DNA from: Gottfriedia sp049568075
Lineage (GTDB): Bacteria > Bacillota > Bacilli > Bacillales > Bacillaceae_G
Strand: one strand, 5' to 3'
Length of the DNA: 64,000 nt
NCBI GenBank assembly: GCA_049568075.1
Contig: CP144911.1
Below, in pieces: positions 9,165-18,311 of this stretch. Below the pieces are notes generated by a model. The model made no database searches and was not told the origin of the DNA. It was given only the letters and a program-made list of their open reading frames with translations. Both the position numbers and the translations under genes were made by a program. Each line of letters starts with the position of its first letter. The stretch's first letter is position 1.

Positions 9165-9437
9165 TCAAATAGCCCATGGAAGCCAAAAAACAGGTTCAGT
9201 TCCAAAGTCTTCGTTATTTGCGATGTCACAACACCTGTCTGCTTCAACAAGGGATTTAATAAAACTATATTCATTGTCTTCCTCATCTAAGAAACTATCT
9301 AAATAAACATTTGGCAGTGCAAATACCTGTTATTCTTAAGTCTTCTACATGATTTATAAATGTACTAAAAAACTCTTTTGCTAAATTTAATGTTATTTGT
9401 TCTTAATTCTCAATATGCTTACAATTAACTTCGAAAA
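9165..9437 (-). pseudogene. decayed small gene, unknown family
   Basis: Minus-strand sequence reads as one protein once a nonsense codon and a frameshift are repaired. Segments in order are KFFEVNCKHIEN, stop, EQITLNLAKEFFSTFINHVE, DLRITGI, then (other frame) FALPNVYLDSFLDEEDNEYS and a C-terminus ending EPVFWLPWAI before the stop at 9165. It begins at the stop of the upstream permease gene. I do not recognise the family. The acidic, Trp-rich C-terminus looks like a cytoplasmic protein. Confidence 0.5.
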
Positions 9438-9441
9438 ATTT

Positions 9442-10776
9442 CTATGCTTCAAAATTTATTTTTGATATTTCTTTCTTAAATATATTTTCTAATATTAGTA
9501 GGTATGATATTCCAATTGCTACCCAAGAAATTCCTAAAACCAGAGCATGCTGGTCAAGATTTAACCATAAAAATACGATTAGGCTTGTACCTATTAACGG
9601 TGAAACGAAATAATTTAAAACAGATTTGAATCCTCTTCTTCTTTCTTTGATTATATATTGGAATATGACTGACAAATTCACAAAAGTAAAGGCAGTAAGT
9701 GCTCCAAATGTAATAAATGAAGTTGCAGTTTCTAAAGTTAGAAATATAGCAGTTAAAGCTATTAGCCCAAGCAAAAGGATATTATAGACAGGTGTTCCAA
9801 AGCGCGGGTGTATATAACCAAAAAATTTTCTTGGTAAAACACCATCCTTGCCCATTGCATATAAAATGCGTGAAGCACTTGTCTGTGAAACCATGGCTGA
9901 TGCAAAAGTAGATGTAAGTGAAGCTGAAAATAACATGGATTGAAAAAATACCCCGCCTAAATATTTAGCCAAGATAGAGGAGGTACCTTCAATATCTTCT
10001 ATTTTTGGAAAAATAGATAATACAGATTGCTCAAAATAGGAAGCAATGACGAACAAAGAACCTGCAATAATGACAATTAACAATATTCCATTTGGAATTG
10101 TTTTTTTCGGATCTTTCGTTTCTTCTGCAAGCGTAGTAACTGCATCAAATCCAAGAAATGAAAAAGCTAGTAATGCTGCACCACTCATTAACTGAGAAAA
10201 TTTCAAATTGCTTGAATAAAGTGGTTCTAAGGAAAATATTCCTTCCGGACCCTTTGCTTGCAATAGATGGATTATGCATAATGCAGTAAAAACAAATACT
10301 GTAATAAATTGCCAAATAACGAACAAAACATTTACAGATATCGAAATTTTTACACTAAATAGATTAGTTAGCGTTGTCACAAGAGCAAAGATCACAATGG
10401 TTAACCAGACCGGAAAATTGGGAAACAATGTTGAAACATATATACTGCATACTAAAGCATTGATCATCGGTGTAAAAAGATAATCTAAAAGAAGTGACCA
10501 TCCAACTATAAAGCCGAGTGTTGGGTTTATAGTCTTTTGTACATAAGTATAAGCAGACCCTGAGGAAGGGAAAACCCTCACCATTTTCCTGTAACTTCCG
10601 GCTGTAAAAAGAATCGCTATCACAGTAAACAAGTAACCGCTTGGAACATTCCCATCTGTTGCTTTCGAAGTAATACCAAAAGTATCGAACACGATTGTCG
10701 GCGCAATGAAGCCTATCCCAATTACGACAATATGCCAAAGCTTTAATGAACGTTTTAAAGAATCCACTTTTTCCAT
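9442..10776 (-). CDS. APC-superfamily amino acid/polyamine permease
   Basis: A 444-residue integral membrane protein with about 12 hydrophobic segments. The N-terminal APC signature GIGFIAPTIVFDTFG lies in TM1 and a conserved GFDAVTTLAEETKDPKKTIP loop follows TM6. Family members import amino acids or putrescine by cation symport. GGAGGAAAATAA precedes the ATG. The gene lies downstream of a ureohydrolase gene in the same orientation, which suggests import of a guanidino compound or polyamine precursor. The 466-bp gap and a hairpin between them argue against a simple operon. Substrate not determined. Confidence 0.85.
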   Translation of the reverse strand: MEKVDSLKRSLKLWHIVVIGIGFIAPTIVFDTFGITSKATDGNVPSGYLFTVIAILFTAGSYRKMVRVFPSSGSAYTYVQKTINPTLGFIVGWSLLLDYLFTPMINALVCSIYVSTLFPNFPVWLTIVIFALVTTLTNLFSVKISISVNVLFVIWQFITVFVFTALCIIHLLQAKGPEGIFSLEPLYSSNLKFSQLMSGAALLAFSFLGFDAVTTLAEETKDPKKTIPNGILLIVIIAGSLFVIASYFEQSVLSIFPKIEDIEGTSSILAKYLGGVFFQSMLFSASLTSTFASAMVSQTSASRILYAMGKDGVLPRKFFGYIHPRFGTPVYNILLLGLIALTAIFLTLETATSFITFGALTAFTFVNLSVIFQYIIKERRRGFKSVLNYFVSPLIGTSLIVFLWLNLDQHALVLGISWVAIGISYLLILENIFKKEISKINFEA

Positions 10777-11242
10777 TTATTTTCCTCCTAATTCCCAAAA
10801 AATAATTCTCAAAAAAGAAAATTAGTATATTTTGAAACATTAGCATTGCATGAAAACTTTCTAGTCTTGTTAAATTGGGTTTTTATGTTACTTTAGATAC
10901 CGACTGAATTTTCAGTTATTTAATCCCGAATAAAATACACCATTATATAAAGCAGCATTTCTTTTTCACAATAGATAATTAACATACTGATCAACATCGA
11001 TGACATTAATCATTTGGATAAATGTCTATTCATCAAAACTTTTAATATTTCATTAAGTAGGATTTCAATGTTGACCTTTATTTTAGGGATCCCCTTATAA
11101 TTAGTGATTGATCAGGACTAACCAGCCTAATTATAAGGGTTTTTTATTACTCAACAGGATTAGATAAATTTATAAATTAGATAACTTTCTATGAAATATA
11201 TCTAGTTAAATTGCTTAGTTATAATACTAGCATGTAATAATA
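10777..11242. other. intergenic region with an orphan hairpin
   Basis: No coding sequence is supported. Apart from the permease leader near 10777-10800, the only structure is the large hairpin listed separately at 11092-11145. Confidence 0.4.
11092..11145 (+). terminator. orphan plus-strand terminator-like hairpin
   Basis: A perfect 13-bp inverted repeat, CCCTTATAATTAG (11092-11104) and CTAATTATAAGGG (11127-11139), with a 22-nt loop. It is followed on the plus strand by TTTTTT. All flanking genes are on the minus strand, so the terminator has no obvious gene. TTGACC lies upstream at 11071-11076. It could end a small RNA or be a leftover of a mobile element. Confidence 0.5.
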
Positions 11243-12175
11243 TTATATTTTTATGACGGAATCCTTCCTAACTTTTAAGGCTATCAAACTACCAAAAGTA
11301 TGCACGATTGTTGCAGCCAAAAGGGCAGTAGTTTGAGTTGGATCAAATGAAGGTAGTACCTCAACCAGATCAAACCCAATAAAGTTAAAATCAGTAAGAG
11401 AACGAACCATTTTAAGTGTTTCATGACTGCTGAAGCCACCCACTTCAGGTGTACCTGTTCCTGGAGCAAAAGCAGGATCAACGAAATCAATATCGAAAGA
11501 TAGGAAACAAGGAGTATTACCAATCGTGCTTTTTACTTGTTGGACAACATCATCAATCCCACGAGTAAACAACTCGCTCTGAGGAATAACGTTATACCCT
11601 AACTCAAGACTAGAAGTTATTTCCCAGCCACGCATACCGATTTGAAATACTTTATCTGGCTGTATTAGACCTTCTTCATGTGCGCGAATAAAAGGAGAAC
11701 CGTGCCAGTATTTCTCATCCATATATGTATCCCATGTATCTGTATGGGAATCAAAATGAAGTAAGGCCACAGGTCCATATACTTTGGCTGCTGCACGTAG
11801 ACTTGCTAATGTGATGGAATGGTCTCCACCTAATCCAATAGGGATGATTCCCTTTTTCATTAGATCGAACATGGCATTTTCTATAATCCCATAGCTTCGA
11901 TGGATATTTTGGGTAACTACAGGTAGATCCCCAATGTCGATTGCATTTGTATCTTCAAAAGGTGAAATATTAAGCAGTGCATGATAAGAAGATAAACTCA
12001 TCGACATTTGACGAATGGCTTGTGGACCAAATCTAGCGCCTACGCGATAAGAAGCTGCCGTATCAAAAGGCATGCCTAATATAGCAAGTCTTGTATTTTC
12101 ACTTTCGGAAGGCAATCTCATAAAAGAACCTGAAGTACAAAAGTCAGGTTGATAATCTTCAAATGGATTTGACAT
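11243..12175 (-). CDS. ureohydrolase (agmatinase/guanidinobutyrase family)
   Basis: A 310-residue binuclear-metal ureohydrolase that splits urea from a guanidino compound. The metal-binding motifs are intact: GGDHS, HFDSHTDTWD and SFDIDFVDPAFAPGTGTPEVGG. At about 310 residues it resembles the longer guanidinobutyrase/agmatinase subgroup more than the roughly 290-residue Bacillus SpeB, so it need not be the polyamine-pathway agmatinase. GGAGG precedes the ATG at 12175. A TetR gene lies upstream and a permease gene downstream on the same strand. Candidate substrates are agmatine, guanidinobutyrate or related compounds; motifs alone do not decide. Confidence 0.88.
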   Translation of the reverse strand: MSNPFEDYQPDFCTSGSFMRLPSESENTRLAILGMPFDTAASYRVGARFGPQAIRQMSMSLSSYHALLNISPFEDTNAIDIGDLPVVTQNIHRSYGIIENAMFDLMKKGIIPIGLGGDHSITLASLRAAAKVYGPVALLHFDSHTDTWDTYMDEKYWHGSPFIRAHEEGLIQPDKVFQIGMRGWEITSSLELGYNVIPQSELFTRGIDDVVQQVKSTIGNTPCFLSFDIDFVDPAFAPGTGTPEVGGFSSHETLKMVRSLTDFNFIGFDLVEVLPSFDPTQTTALLAATIVHTFGSLIALKVRKDSVIKI

Positions 12176-12373
12176 TTTCCAAATACCTCCATACTATCTT
12201 TTTTCCCATAATATAATCCCCTTTCTAACATATGAAATTTTAATTTATTATGAAAATAACAAACGTAAGTAGCTTATTCGTTATTTTATAATTTAAGTTT
12301 ATCCAAGTTGGAAACTACATTAGTTTCTTCAGTTTCCGTAGGCGTAAAAGAAGAATAAAAGAAAATTCCTCTT

Positions 12374-12946
12374 TTATTCTTGTATAGTCAGGCCAAAAAG
12401 TAGAATATCAACAATTTCAGAAAGTGCCTCAGAAACAGTCATTCGATTTTCCATATAAAAATTTTGATCTAATGTAGAATTAATAGATTCAATAATAACT
12501 TTCATAATTAGAGATATATTCCGATCAACGATTATCCCTTCCTTGATTGCTTGCTCAATTAAATTACGAAGCAACTCCCAATCACTCTTTAGTATGGTAT
12601 CCATCCTAACCCACTGTTCAGGATAATATCGTTTCATTTGATCTAATATATTTTGGTCAAGAAACTGATAGTGATCTGGTAAAACTGTAATAACATTTTT
12701 AATTTTTTCGATTAAAGACAATTCGTCATTCTGTATAATTGCTGTTGCTTTCAGATCCATATCTTCAAAAGTGTAATCAATAACCGCATCTAGCATTTCA
12801 AATTTTGAAGTAAAGTACTTATACAATGTTTTTTTACTAATGCCTAGTCGTTTTGCTAAATCATCTAAAGGAAATTTCAAGCCTTTAAGTTGAATTTCTT
12901 CAATAAAAGCTTTTATAATTCGATCTTTAATACATATCCACCTCAC
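12374..12946 (-). CDS. TetR-family transcriptional regulator
   Basis: A protein of about 190 residues with an N-terminal TetR helix-turn-helix (LDDLAKRLGISKKTLYKYFTSK, about residues 27-48) and a helical ligand-binding C-terminus. It probably controls the adjacent ureohydrolase and permease genes (inference from position). The start is uncertain. A strong GAGGTGG lies over the first codons of the longest frame (GTG 12946). The next ATG behind it is out of frame, and an ATT at 12931 sits at ideal spacing. Either a rare ATT start or a lost ATG would explain this. Confidence 0.8.
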   Translation of the reverse strand: MRWICIKDRIIKAFIEEIQLKGLKFPLDDLAKRLGISKKTLYKYFTSKFEMLDAVIDYTFEDMDLKATAIIQNDELSLIEKIKNVITVLPDHYQFLDQNILDQMKRYYPEQWVRMDTILKSDWELLRNLIEQAIKEGIIVDRNISLIMKVIIESINSTLDQNFYMENRMTVSEALSEIVDILLFGLTIQE

Positions 12947-13221
12947 AAGTATTTATGGAAACACAAAAAACTATAATAGTTTCCATTATTGTAACATTTA
13001 ATATAATATTCTGACAACAAAAAATCGTTCCTGCACCACAGATAATGGAATTAGCGTTTTGTGGTCATGCCATTTCGTTCAATAAATTAAGACCGACGAA
13101 TCGTCGATGATGTTGTTCAACTAAAGCATAAACATACGATTCTATATATGAATTTTACAAACTAAACTGAAATTGTTCATATTCCATTAACCTGCTAATT
13201 AGTTCTTCAAGAACGTCAACA
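12947..13221. other. gene-free region with short repeats
   Basis: No coding sequence is supported. It holds a CGACGAATCGTCG palindrome near 13093, the 14-mer TTCAACTAAAGCAT (13116-13129, also at 9127-9140) and ATTTTACAAACTAAA (13152-13166, also at 17499-17513). Confidence 0.4.
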
Positions 13222-13251
13222 ATAAAAAAAACCTATCCAATCGGATAGGTT
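13222..13251 (-). terminator. terminator of the second subtilase gene
   Basis: Perfect 9-bp stem AACCTATCC/GGATAGGTT (13230-13238 with 13243-13251), a 4-nt loop and a minus-strand run of T. It lies just past the stop at 13258. Confidence 0.85.
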
Positions 13252-13257
13252 CAAAAT

Positions 13258-16200
13258 CTAATTAATTCCTAAAGACTTCTTAATCGAATCAATTGTTTTT
13301 CCATTATACTCTTTAGCACCAGTAGGAGTATCTAATACATAATCATTCTCTTTTAAATAATTAGTTTCTAGTAACTTGAAATCCAATGAGTCAACTTTTC
13401 CATCAAAATTAATATCAGCATTGCGGTTATTCGTACCCCAATTTTGTTCAAGAAGTATTACATCGTAAATATCAATTACATTGTCTTTATTTAGATCCCC
13501 TGCATTTTCTCTTACAGTAGGATAAGAAATACTTTCACCAATAAAAATATCACGATCTTTTCGACCAATTTCCATAGGTGTGTATGTTGTAAAATGACCT
13601 GGAACATCTATGATGACTGTATATAATTGTTCCGTAATTGGAAGTTTACTGAATACAATGTTTCCATTCTTTTGAATTTCACCAGTATAGTATTGACCTT
13701 TTGAATCTTTTGCTTTTGCTTGTGCACCTATTGTTGTGTAGTCGATCGCAAAATTAAAACTGCCATTTGCACTTAATAAACCTGCAGCGTTGATTTTTGC
13801 TGTTGCAGTTGAACTAGCCGGATAACTTGGAATTAAACCAACTTGAGTATACGGACTAACTGTTTTTCCATTAAGATCTTTATAGCTCGATGAATTGATA
13901 TAGAAAAATATCGTACTAGGATTAACAAATTCAGTTTCATTTGTTTGTACTTGCATATCAAATAATGGAAGATCACCACTTAAACCATCACCTGGTGCTT
14001 TAATATTAATTGTATTTGATTTACTCCCAGTTCCTGTTGAGGTTGCCGTAAACTGTGTATCATCGGATAAAGCAGCATTTTTATTAAATTCAACTGATTT
14101 AAAAAATCTTGATGTGTAATCAAATTTAAGTGTATAATCTTTTGCATTTTGTAAACCGTGAGCATAGAAAGTATAAGTTACTTTGTCACCCATCATAAAA
14201 CTCTCTTTATTTGGTTTAGCATAAATAAATTGTGATCCAGGTTTCATATAGTAAATAACTTTTGCGTTGGTTGAATTACCTGCTCGATCAGCTCCAACAA
14301 ATTGAAGCATGTAAACTGGGTTTGGAGAATCCACTGATATTTCTTTCGTGAATCTTCCATTGGCATCTGCAGTGATACCATAAGCTGGTGAATTAGGTCC
14401 GTACCAAACATTATTAGTCGCTTGTGTTACATTCATCCCATTAGTTCCCATTTCCTTTGCTTCATTATCAATAACACTACCAGATAATGTAACTGTTTTT
14501 TGACCTGGTGCTAACTCAACAAATGGAAGATCACCTTTTGGTAGTGCATTTGTATCATCTAGTGTGAAAGTTGGACGGTTATTATCGATATATACTTGGT
14601 CTGTTTTTGTGTACTGTTTCCCGTCTAAATTTGTACCAATAACTTTCATTTTATATAATCCAGGTGTTGCTAGGACCGATGTGTAGCCAACCGGTTTCTT
14701 AGCATTACCTGTAAATGGAAAATATCGACCATTAAAGGCTTTTTGAATAAAGAGATCTTTATCGACTCCGGCGCTTGAGACATTAATTGTACCGATTATC
14801 CCTAAATCTTTATTAGTTTTTGAATCTACTAAAATAAAATCTAATGTTTTCATTGGTGAATTTAATTTAAAATCTAAATCAGACGCCTTAACGCTATATG
14901 GTGCATTATCACGAGTTGTAGAGATGCTAGGTGAATGAGCTCTAAAATATTCAAAGCCTTCTTCTACTAAACGGAAGCCAAATGGAATTTGATAATTATC
15001 ATCTGGATCCTTTTCATTTACAACATGAATATAGCCTTCATATGTTCCTTTACTAGCAGTTGTTGGGATCGTAAGTGTTGCAGGAATCATCTCCTGGCTA
15101 TTCTTTTTCATTTTAAGGTCTTTTGGTACTGTAACACTTACCTCGTTTGCCTTAGCATCCAAAGATCCGCGTGTACCGATATTATATTCTACCGAAATAT
15201 TATATTTTTGCATTTTATCAGTATGATTTGTGATTAATATATTTGTAGTTTTCGAAATAGCATTTTTATCTACAGGAATAAAACCAAAGCTTAGTCCACC
15301 AGTTTGTTCATCAATAGTTATTTTTTCATTTTTTTTAATAAATGGCGTTGTATCTTGAACTCCTAATTCAATGCGTGAATAAATCGCTTCATAAGGATCT
15401 ACTCTTCCTGCCCCAACTTCAAACACACTGTATTTACTTCTTAACGGATCCGCTGTATTCATCAATACGGTTTTAATGTCAGCAGGAGTATAATCAGGAT
15501 GTGCTTGTAATAGTAATGCAGCTATACCAGTAACATGTGGAGTTGCCATCGACGTACCAGACATTCGCATATAAGCAGAAGAATAATCTGTTGAATCATT
15601 TTTGTTATTGATGTATGCAGGAACAGTCGATAAAACATCTACACCAGGTGCTGTTACTTCAGGTTTAATATCATAAAGCGTTCCAGATGGTCCCCTAGAG
15701 CTAAAGCTAGCTAGATCATCACCAGGAATTTCAGACTCACCAATTACCCCTAGTGTTACTGAAGGAGTTCCCTTGCTAAATAAATCATTCACCGCCAAGC
15801 CGTCTTTATTTGTCATCGAAAATACAGGGATATTATCATTGCTTTCTCCCAAATTATACGGGATCTGTCCTTCAGAAGCATTATTGTTGTAGATAATTAA
15901 CCCTACAGCTCCTTTTTGCTTTGCATAGTTCATTTTATCAATAAGTGCATACGTACCACGAGCAACAAATGCAATCTTACCTTGAACATTTTTTCCTGTG
16001 TAATCAGTTGGACCACCTACTCCAACATTTACAATATCAAATGTTTTTCCAGACAAATTAGTAAAATCATCTGTCCATTTTTTCGTCATTAATCGTAGAG
16101 TACTATCCGTACCTTGACCGTTTACTAAAAATTTACTTCCGAATGTAGTAACTTTAGTAGGAACAGAACTCGCTCCAACTGTTAATGCAAGTGCCGCTGC

Positions 16201-17358
16201 ACCTGGAGAGCCTAAAGTGTACATACTATCTCCAGCATTTCCTGCTGCAACGACAGCTGTTACCCCATTTAAAACGGCATTATCAATCGCTAAGCTAGTC
16301 GCTTCTAACGGATCGTTTATAGAGGCTCCTAGCGAAAGGTTAATTACATTCATTCCATCGGCAACCGAACGGTCAATACCTGCAATTACTGCAGAATTAG
16401 AACCTGACCCATAAGGACCCAATACACGGTATACATATAGGTCTGAATCAGGTGCTACTCCAGTTACTTTATAATCAGAATTATTTTTCCCCCGACCAGC
16501 GATCGTTCCAGAAACATGCGTCCCGTGTTCAGTATAATATGCGCTTCCATTAACAAATTCAGCTTTTTTAGAAGCTTTCCATTGATCGTATGTTGCTTCC
16601 ATTGGGTCATTATCATTATCGACGAAATCATAACCACCTTTGTATGCTTCTTTCAAATCGGGATGGTTATAATCAATACCCGTATCGATTACGCCAATCT
16701 TAATATTTTTACCTGTAAAACCTTCCTGATGCAATTTATCAATCTTTAAAAATGGTAAACTATCTACCTTTGTTTGATCCTTCTCTTCTACTGGTTCAAC
16801 AGGTGGCTTAATTTGAATTGTTGAATCACTATACACTGCTTTAACTGTATCCAAATCTAACAAATCTTTAATTTGATTTGCTGGAAGTGTCAATGAAACG
16901 CCGTTAAACGCATTCTGATATGTATATTTAATTTGAACTTCTTCATTACTAGATTTCTCTTTTTTGCCTATTTTTTCTTGTAATTCTTGTTTAAAGTGTG
17001 CATGAGACTTTGTTACATTTTCTTTCGCTTTTTCTAATGAAATAGACTCCCCTTCTGCAGCTTTCTCTAACTGTGCTACTTTAGCTGGAAGTTCTTTAAA
17101 TTCAACAATTACAGATACTTCTTTATCACTCGATAAATCGATGTCATCAGATAATTGCAAGCCAGTTTTTGATTCAGCAATTTCTAATTGATTAAGAGCT
17201 TCTCTTTGTTCCGGTGTAAGAGATTGAAGAATACTTTCTACGTCATTTGAGTTCGCATAAGCTGACTTTTTAATAATCATAGTCGATCCAAAAATTGTAC
17301 TGCTAGCTAAAACAAGTACAGATGTGGTTTGAAAAAATTTACTACTTAACCCCTTCAT
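13258..17358 (-). CDS. secreted subtilisin-like (S8) serine protease with PA and dockerin domains
   Basis: A 1366-residue paralogue of the protease at 1466-5614. It has a signal peptide (about 1-35, ending ..SAYA), an I9 propeptide, the S8 triad D225 (GVIDTGID), H278 (HGTHVSG) and S603 (GTSMATP), and a PA-like insert. Several beta domains follow. A C-terminal dockerin carries loops DLNKDNVIDIYD and DINFDGKVDSLD. The ATG at 17358 is chosen over an upstream in-frame start at 17439 because TTGGAGG lies just before it and a signal peptide follows. It is more AT-rich than the other protease. Its own promoter and terminator make it a monocistronic unit. Confidence 0.93.
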   Translation of the reverse strand: MKGLSSKFFQTTSVLVLASSTIFGSTMIIKKSAYANSNDVESILQSLTPEQREALNQLEIAESKTGLQLSDDIDLSSDKEVSVIVEFKELPAKVAQLEKAAEGESISLEKAKENVTKSHAHFKQELQEKIGKKEKSSNEEVQIKYTYQNAFNGVSLTLPANQIKDLLDLDTVKAVYSDSTIQIKPPVEPVEEKDQTKVDSLPFLKIDKLHQEGFTGKNIKIGVIDTGIDYNHPDLKEAYKGGYDFVDNDNDPMEATYDQWKASKKAEFVNGSAYYTEHGTHVSGTIAGRGKNNSDYKVTGVAPDSDLYVYRVLGPYGSGSNSAVIAGIDRSVADGMNVINLSLGASINDPLEATSLAIDNAVLNGVTAVVAAGNAGDSMYTLGSPGAAALALTVGASSVPTKVTTFGSKFLVNGQGTDSTLRLMTKKWTDDFTNLSGKTFDIVNVGVGGPTDYTGKNVQGKIAFVARGTYALIDKMNYAKQKGAVGLIIYNNNASEGQIPYNLGESNDNIPVFSMTNKDGLAVNDLFSKGTPSVTLGVIGESEIPGDDLASFSSRGPSGTLYDIKPEVTAPGVDVLSTVPAYINNKNDSTDYSSAYMRMSGTSMATPHVTGIAALLLQAHPDYTPADIKTVLMNTADPLRSKYSVFEVGAGRVDPYEAIYSRIELGVQDTTPFIKKNEKITIDEQTGGLSFGFIPVDKNAISKTTNILITNHTDKMQKYNISVEYNIGTRGSLDAKANEVSVTVPKDLKMKKNSQEMIPATLTIPTTASKGTYEGYIHVVNEKDPDDNYQIPFGFRLVEEGFEYFRAHSPSISTTRDNAPYSVKASDLDFKLNSPMKTLDFILVDSKTNKDLGIIGTINVSSAGVDKDLFIQKAFNGRYFPFTGNAKKPVGYTSVLATPGLYKMKVIGTNLDGKQYTKTDQVYIDNNRPTFTLDDTNALPKGDLPFVELAPGQKTVTLSGSVIDNEAKEMGTNGMNVTQATNNVWYGPNSPAYGITADANGRFTKEISVDSPNPVYMLQFVGADRAGNSTNAKVIYYMKPGSQFIYAKPNKESFMMGDKVTYTFYAHGLQNAKDYTLKFDYTSRFFKSVEFNKNAALSDDTQFTATSTGTGSKSNTINIKAPGDGLSGDLPLFDMQVQTNETEFVNPSTIFFYINSSSYKDLNGKTVSPYTQVGLIPSYPASSTATAKINAAGLLSANGSFNFAIDYTTIGAQAKAKDSKGQYYTGEIQKNGNIVFSKLPITEQLYTVIIDVPGHFTTYTPMEIGRKDRDIFIGESISYPTVRENAGDLNKDNVIDIYDVILLEQNWGTNNRNADINFDGKVDSLDFKLLETNYLKENDYVLDTPTGAKEYNGKTIDSIKKSLGIN

Positions 17359-17444
17359 TAAATAACCTCCAACTTTTTCTAAAATGAAAGATTGCAAAAT
17401 AAGATAAAACAAAAGTGTTTTTTTAGAAAAATCACTCAATTCAA

Positions 17445-17488
17445 ATTATAGCGGTAGTCTTTCTTGAAAAGTATTGGGGGAATTTTCA
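17445..17488 (-). promoter_or_regulatory. promoter of the second subtilase with a half-site motif
   Basis: Minus-strand TATAAT at 17445-17450 without a good -35. Upstream at 17474-17488 is TGAAAATTCCCCCAA. A near copy, TGAAATTCCCCCAA, lies at 17612-17625. Both resemble the right half-sites of the dyad boxes at 5665-5699 and 7279-7312. A complete dyad is not present. Confidence 0.45.
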
Positions 17489-17791
17489 TTAAACCGGGAT
17501 TTTACAAACTAAAACAAATGTCGATTTTAGTAAAATCAAGTAAAAAGAAAAGTTATTATATTTATCCAAGTGTAGATTTATGTAATTTTATGTAAAATCT
17601 CATTAAATAATTTGGGGGAATTTCACTATCTTTGCCTAATATAATTGTTCTAACTAAATTTCAAATTAAAAATTTTTAATTATTTGTAGAATTTAAATTA
17701 GATCAGGCAATGCCGAAGTAAGTGTCACCTCAACAATTGCTTTAATAAGAAAATAACCAAAATTCGGTTTAGCTGTTCATAATATAAAAGC

Positions 17792-17832
17792 AAAAAAAGA
17801 GTTTCCCAAATAAATCATTTGAGACAACTCTT
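17792..17832 (-). terminator. terminator of trmO
   Basis: Long imperfect stem (17797-17811 with 17817-17832) with arms AAGAGTTGTCTCAAAT and ATTTGGGAAACTCTT on the minus strand, then TTTTTTT. Confidence 0.8.
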
Positions 17833-17852
17833 TCATCATTTTTTAAATTTTT

Positions 17853-18311
17853 TCACCAATATTTTTCCATTAAAGCCTTTGACCATTCTGCTTGTTTGAT
17901 CTCCCCTTTTGGAAGAAATTCTTTCATAATTGGTTTGATATCAATGATTGGCGTTCCATCGATGGCATCTAACCCTTTAACTTTAAGAATGCGACCACTA
18001 TGTTTTAATAGTTCGACTAATGTTAGACCTAATTTATTTGGCCTGTTTTTACCCCTTTGAGCAAAAATTCCAACCTTTGGATAATGAATATTATTTCTAG
18101 GATGTCTAGCATTGTATTGAATCATTTCATCAGTCACTTTATCGAAATAAAAAATTATCTCTAGATGTGAAAAATCACTTATTCCACTTAATGCTTCTTC
18201 ATTAAACTCCTCTGCTAACTCGATTTCAGAGATAATTGAACCCCAGTGATCGTCTTCAATTTCTTTTCTTGAATTTTTAACAAAAGCAATCGGATTAATT
18301 GTAAATGTCAT
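17853..18311 (-). CDS. trmO: TrmO-like tRNA (t6A37) N6-methyltransferase
   Basis: A 152-residue member of the TrmO/TsaA (UPF0066) family, which uses S-adenosylmethionine to methylate t6A37 in certain tRNAs. Characteristic segments are DFSHLEI near the middle, HPR, the RGKNRPNKLGL stretch and LDAIDGTPIIDIKP toward the C-terminus. The ATG at 18311 follows TTAGGAG; a GTG directly before it is an alternative. A single-gene unit with its own terminator. Confidence 0.82.
   Translation of the reverse strand: MTFTINPIAFVKNSRKEIEDDHWGSIISEIELAEEFNEEALSGISDFSHLEIIFYFDKVTDEMIQYNARHPRNNIHYPKVGIFAQRGKNRPNKLGLTLVELLKHSGRILKVKGLDAIDGTPIIDIKPIMKEFLPKGEIKQAEWSKALMEKYW

Noticed and set aside
13980..16749. Open frames inside the second protease gene
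   Set aside because: Shadow frames of a long, well-supported coding sequence.
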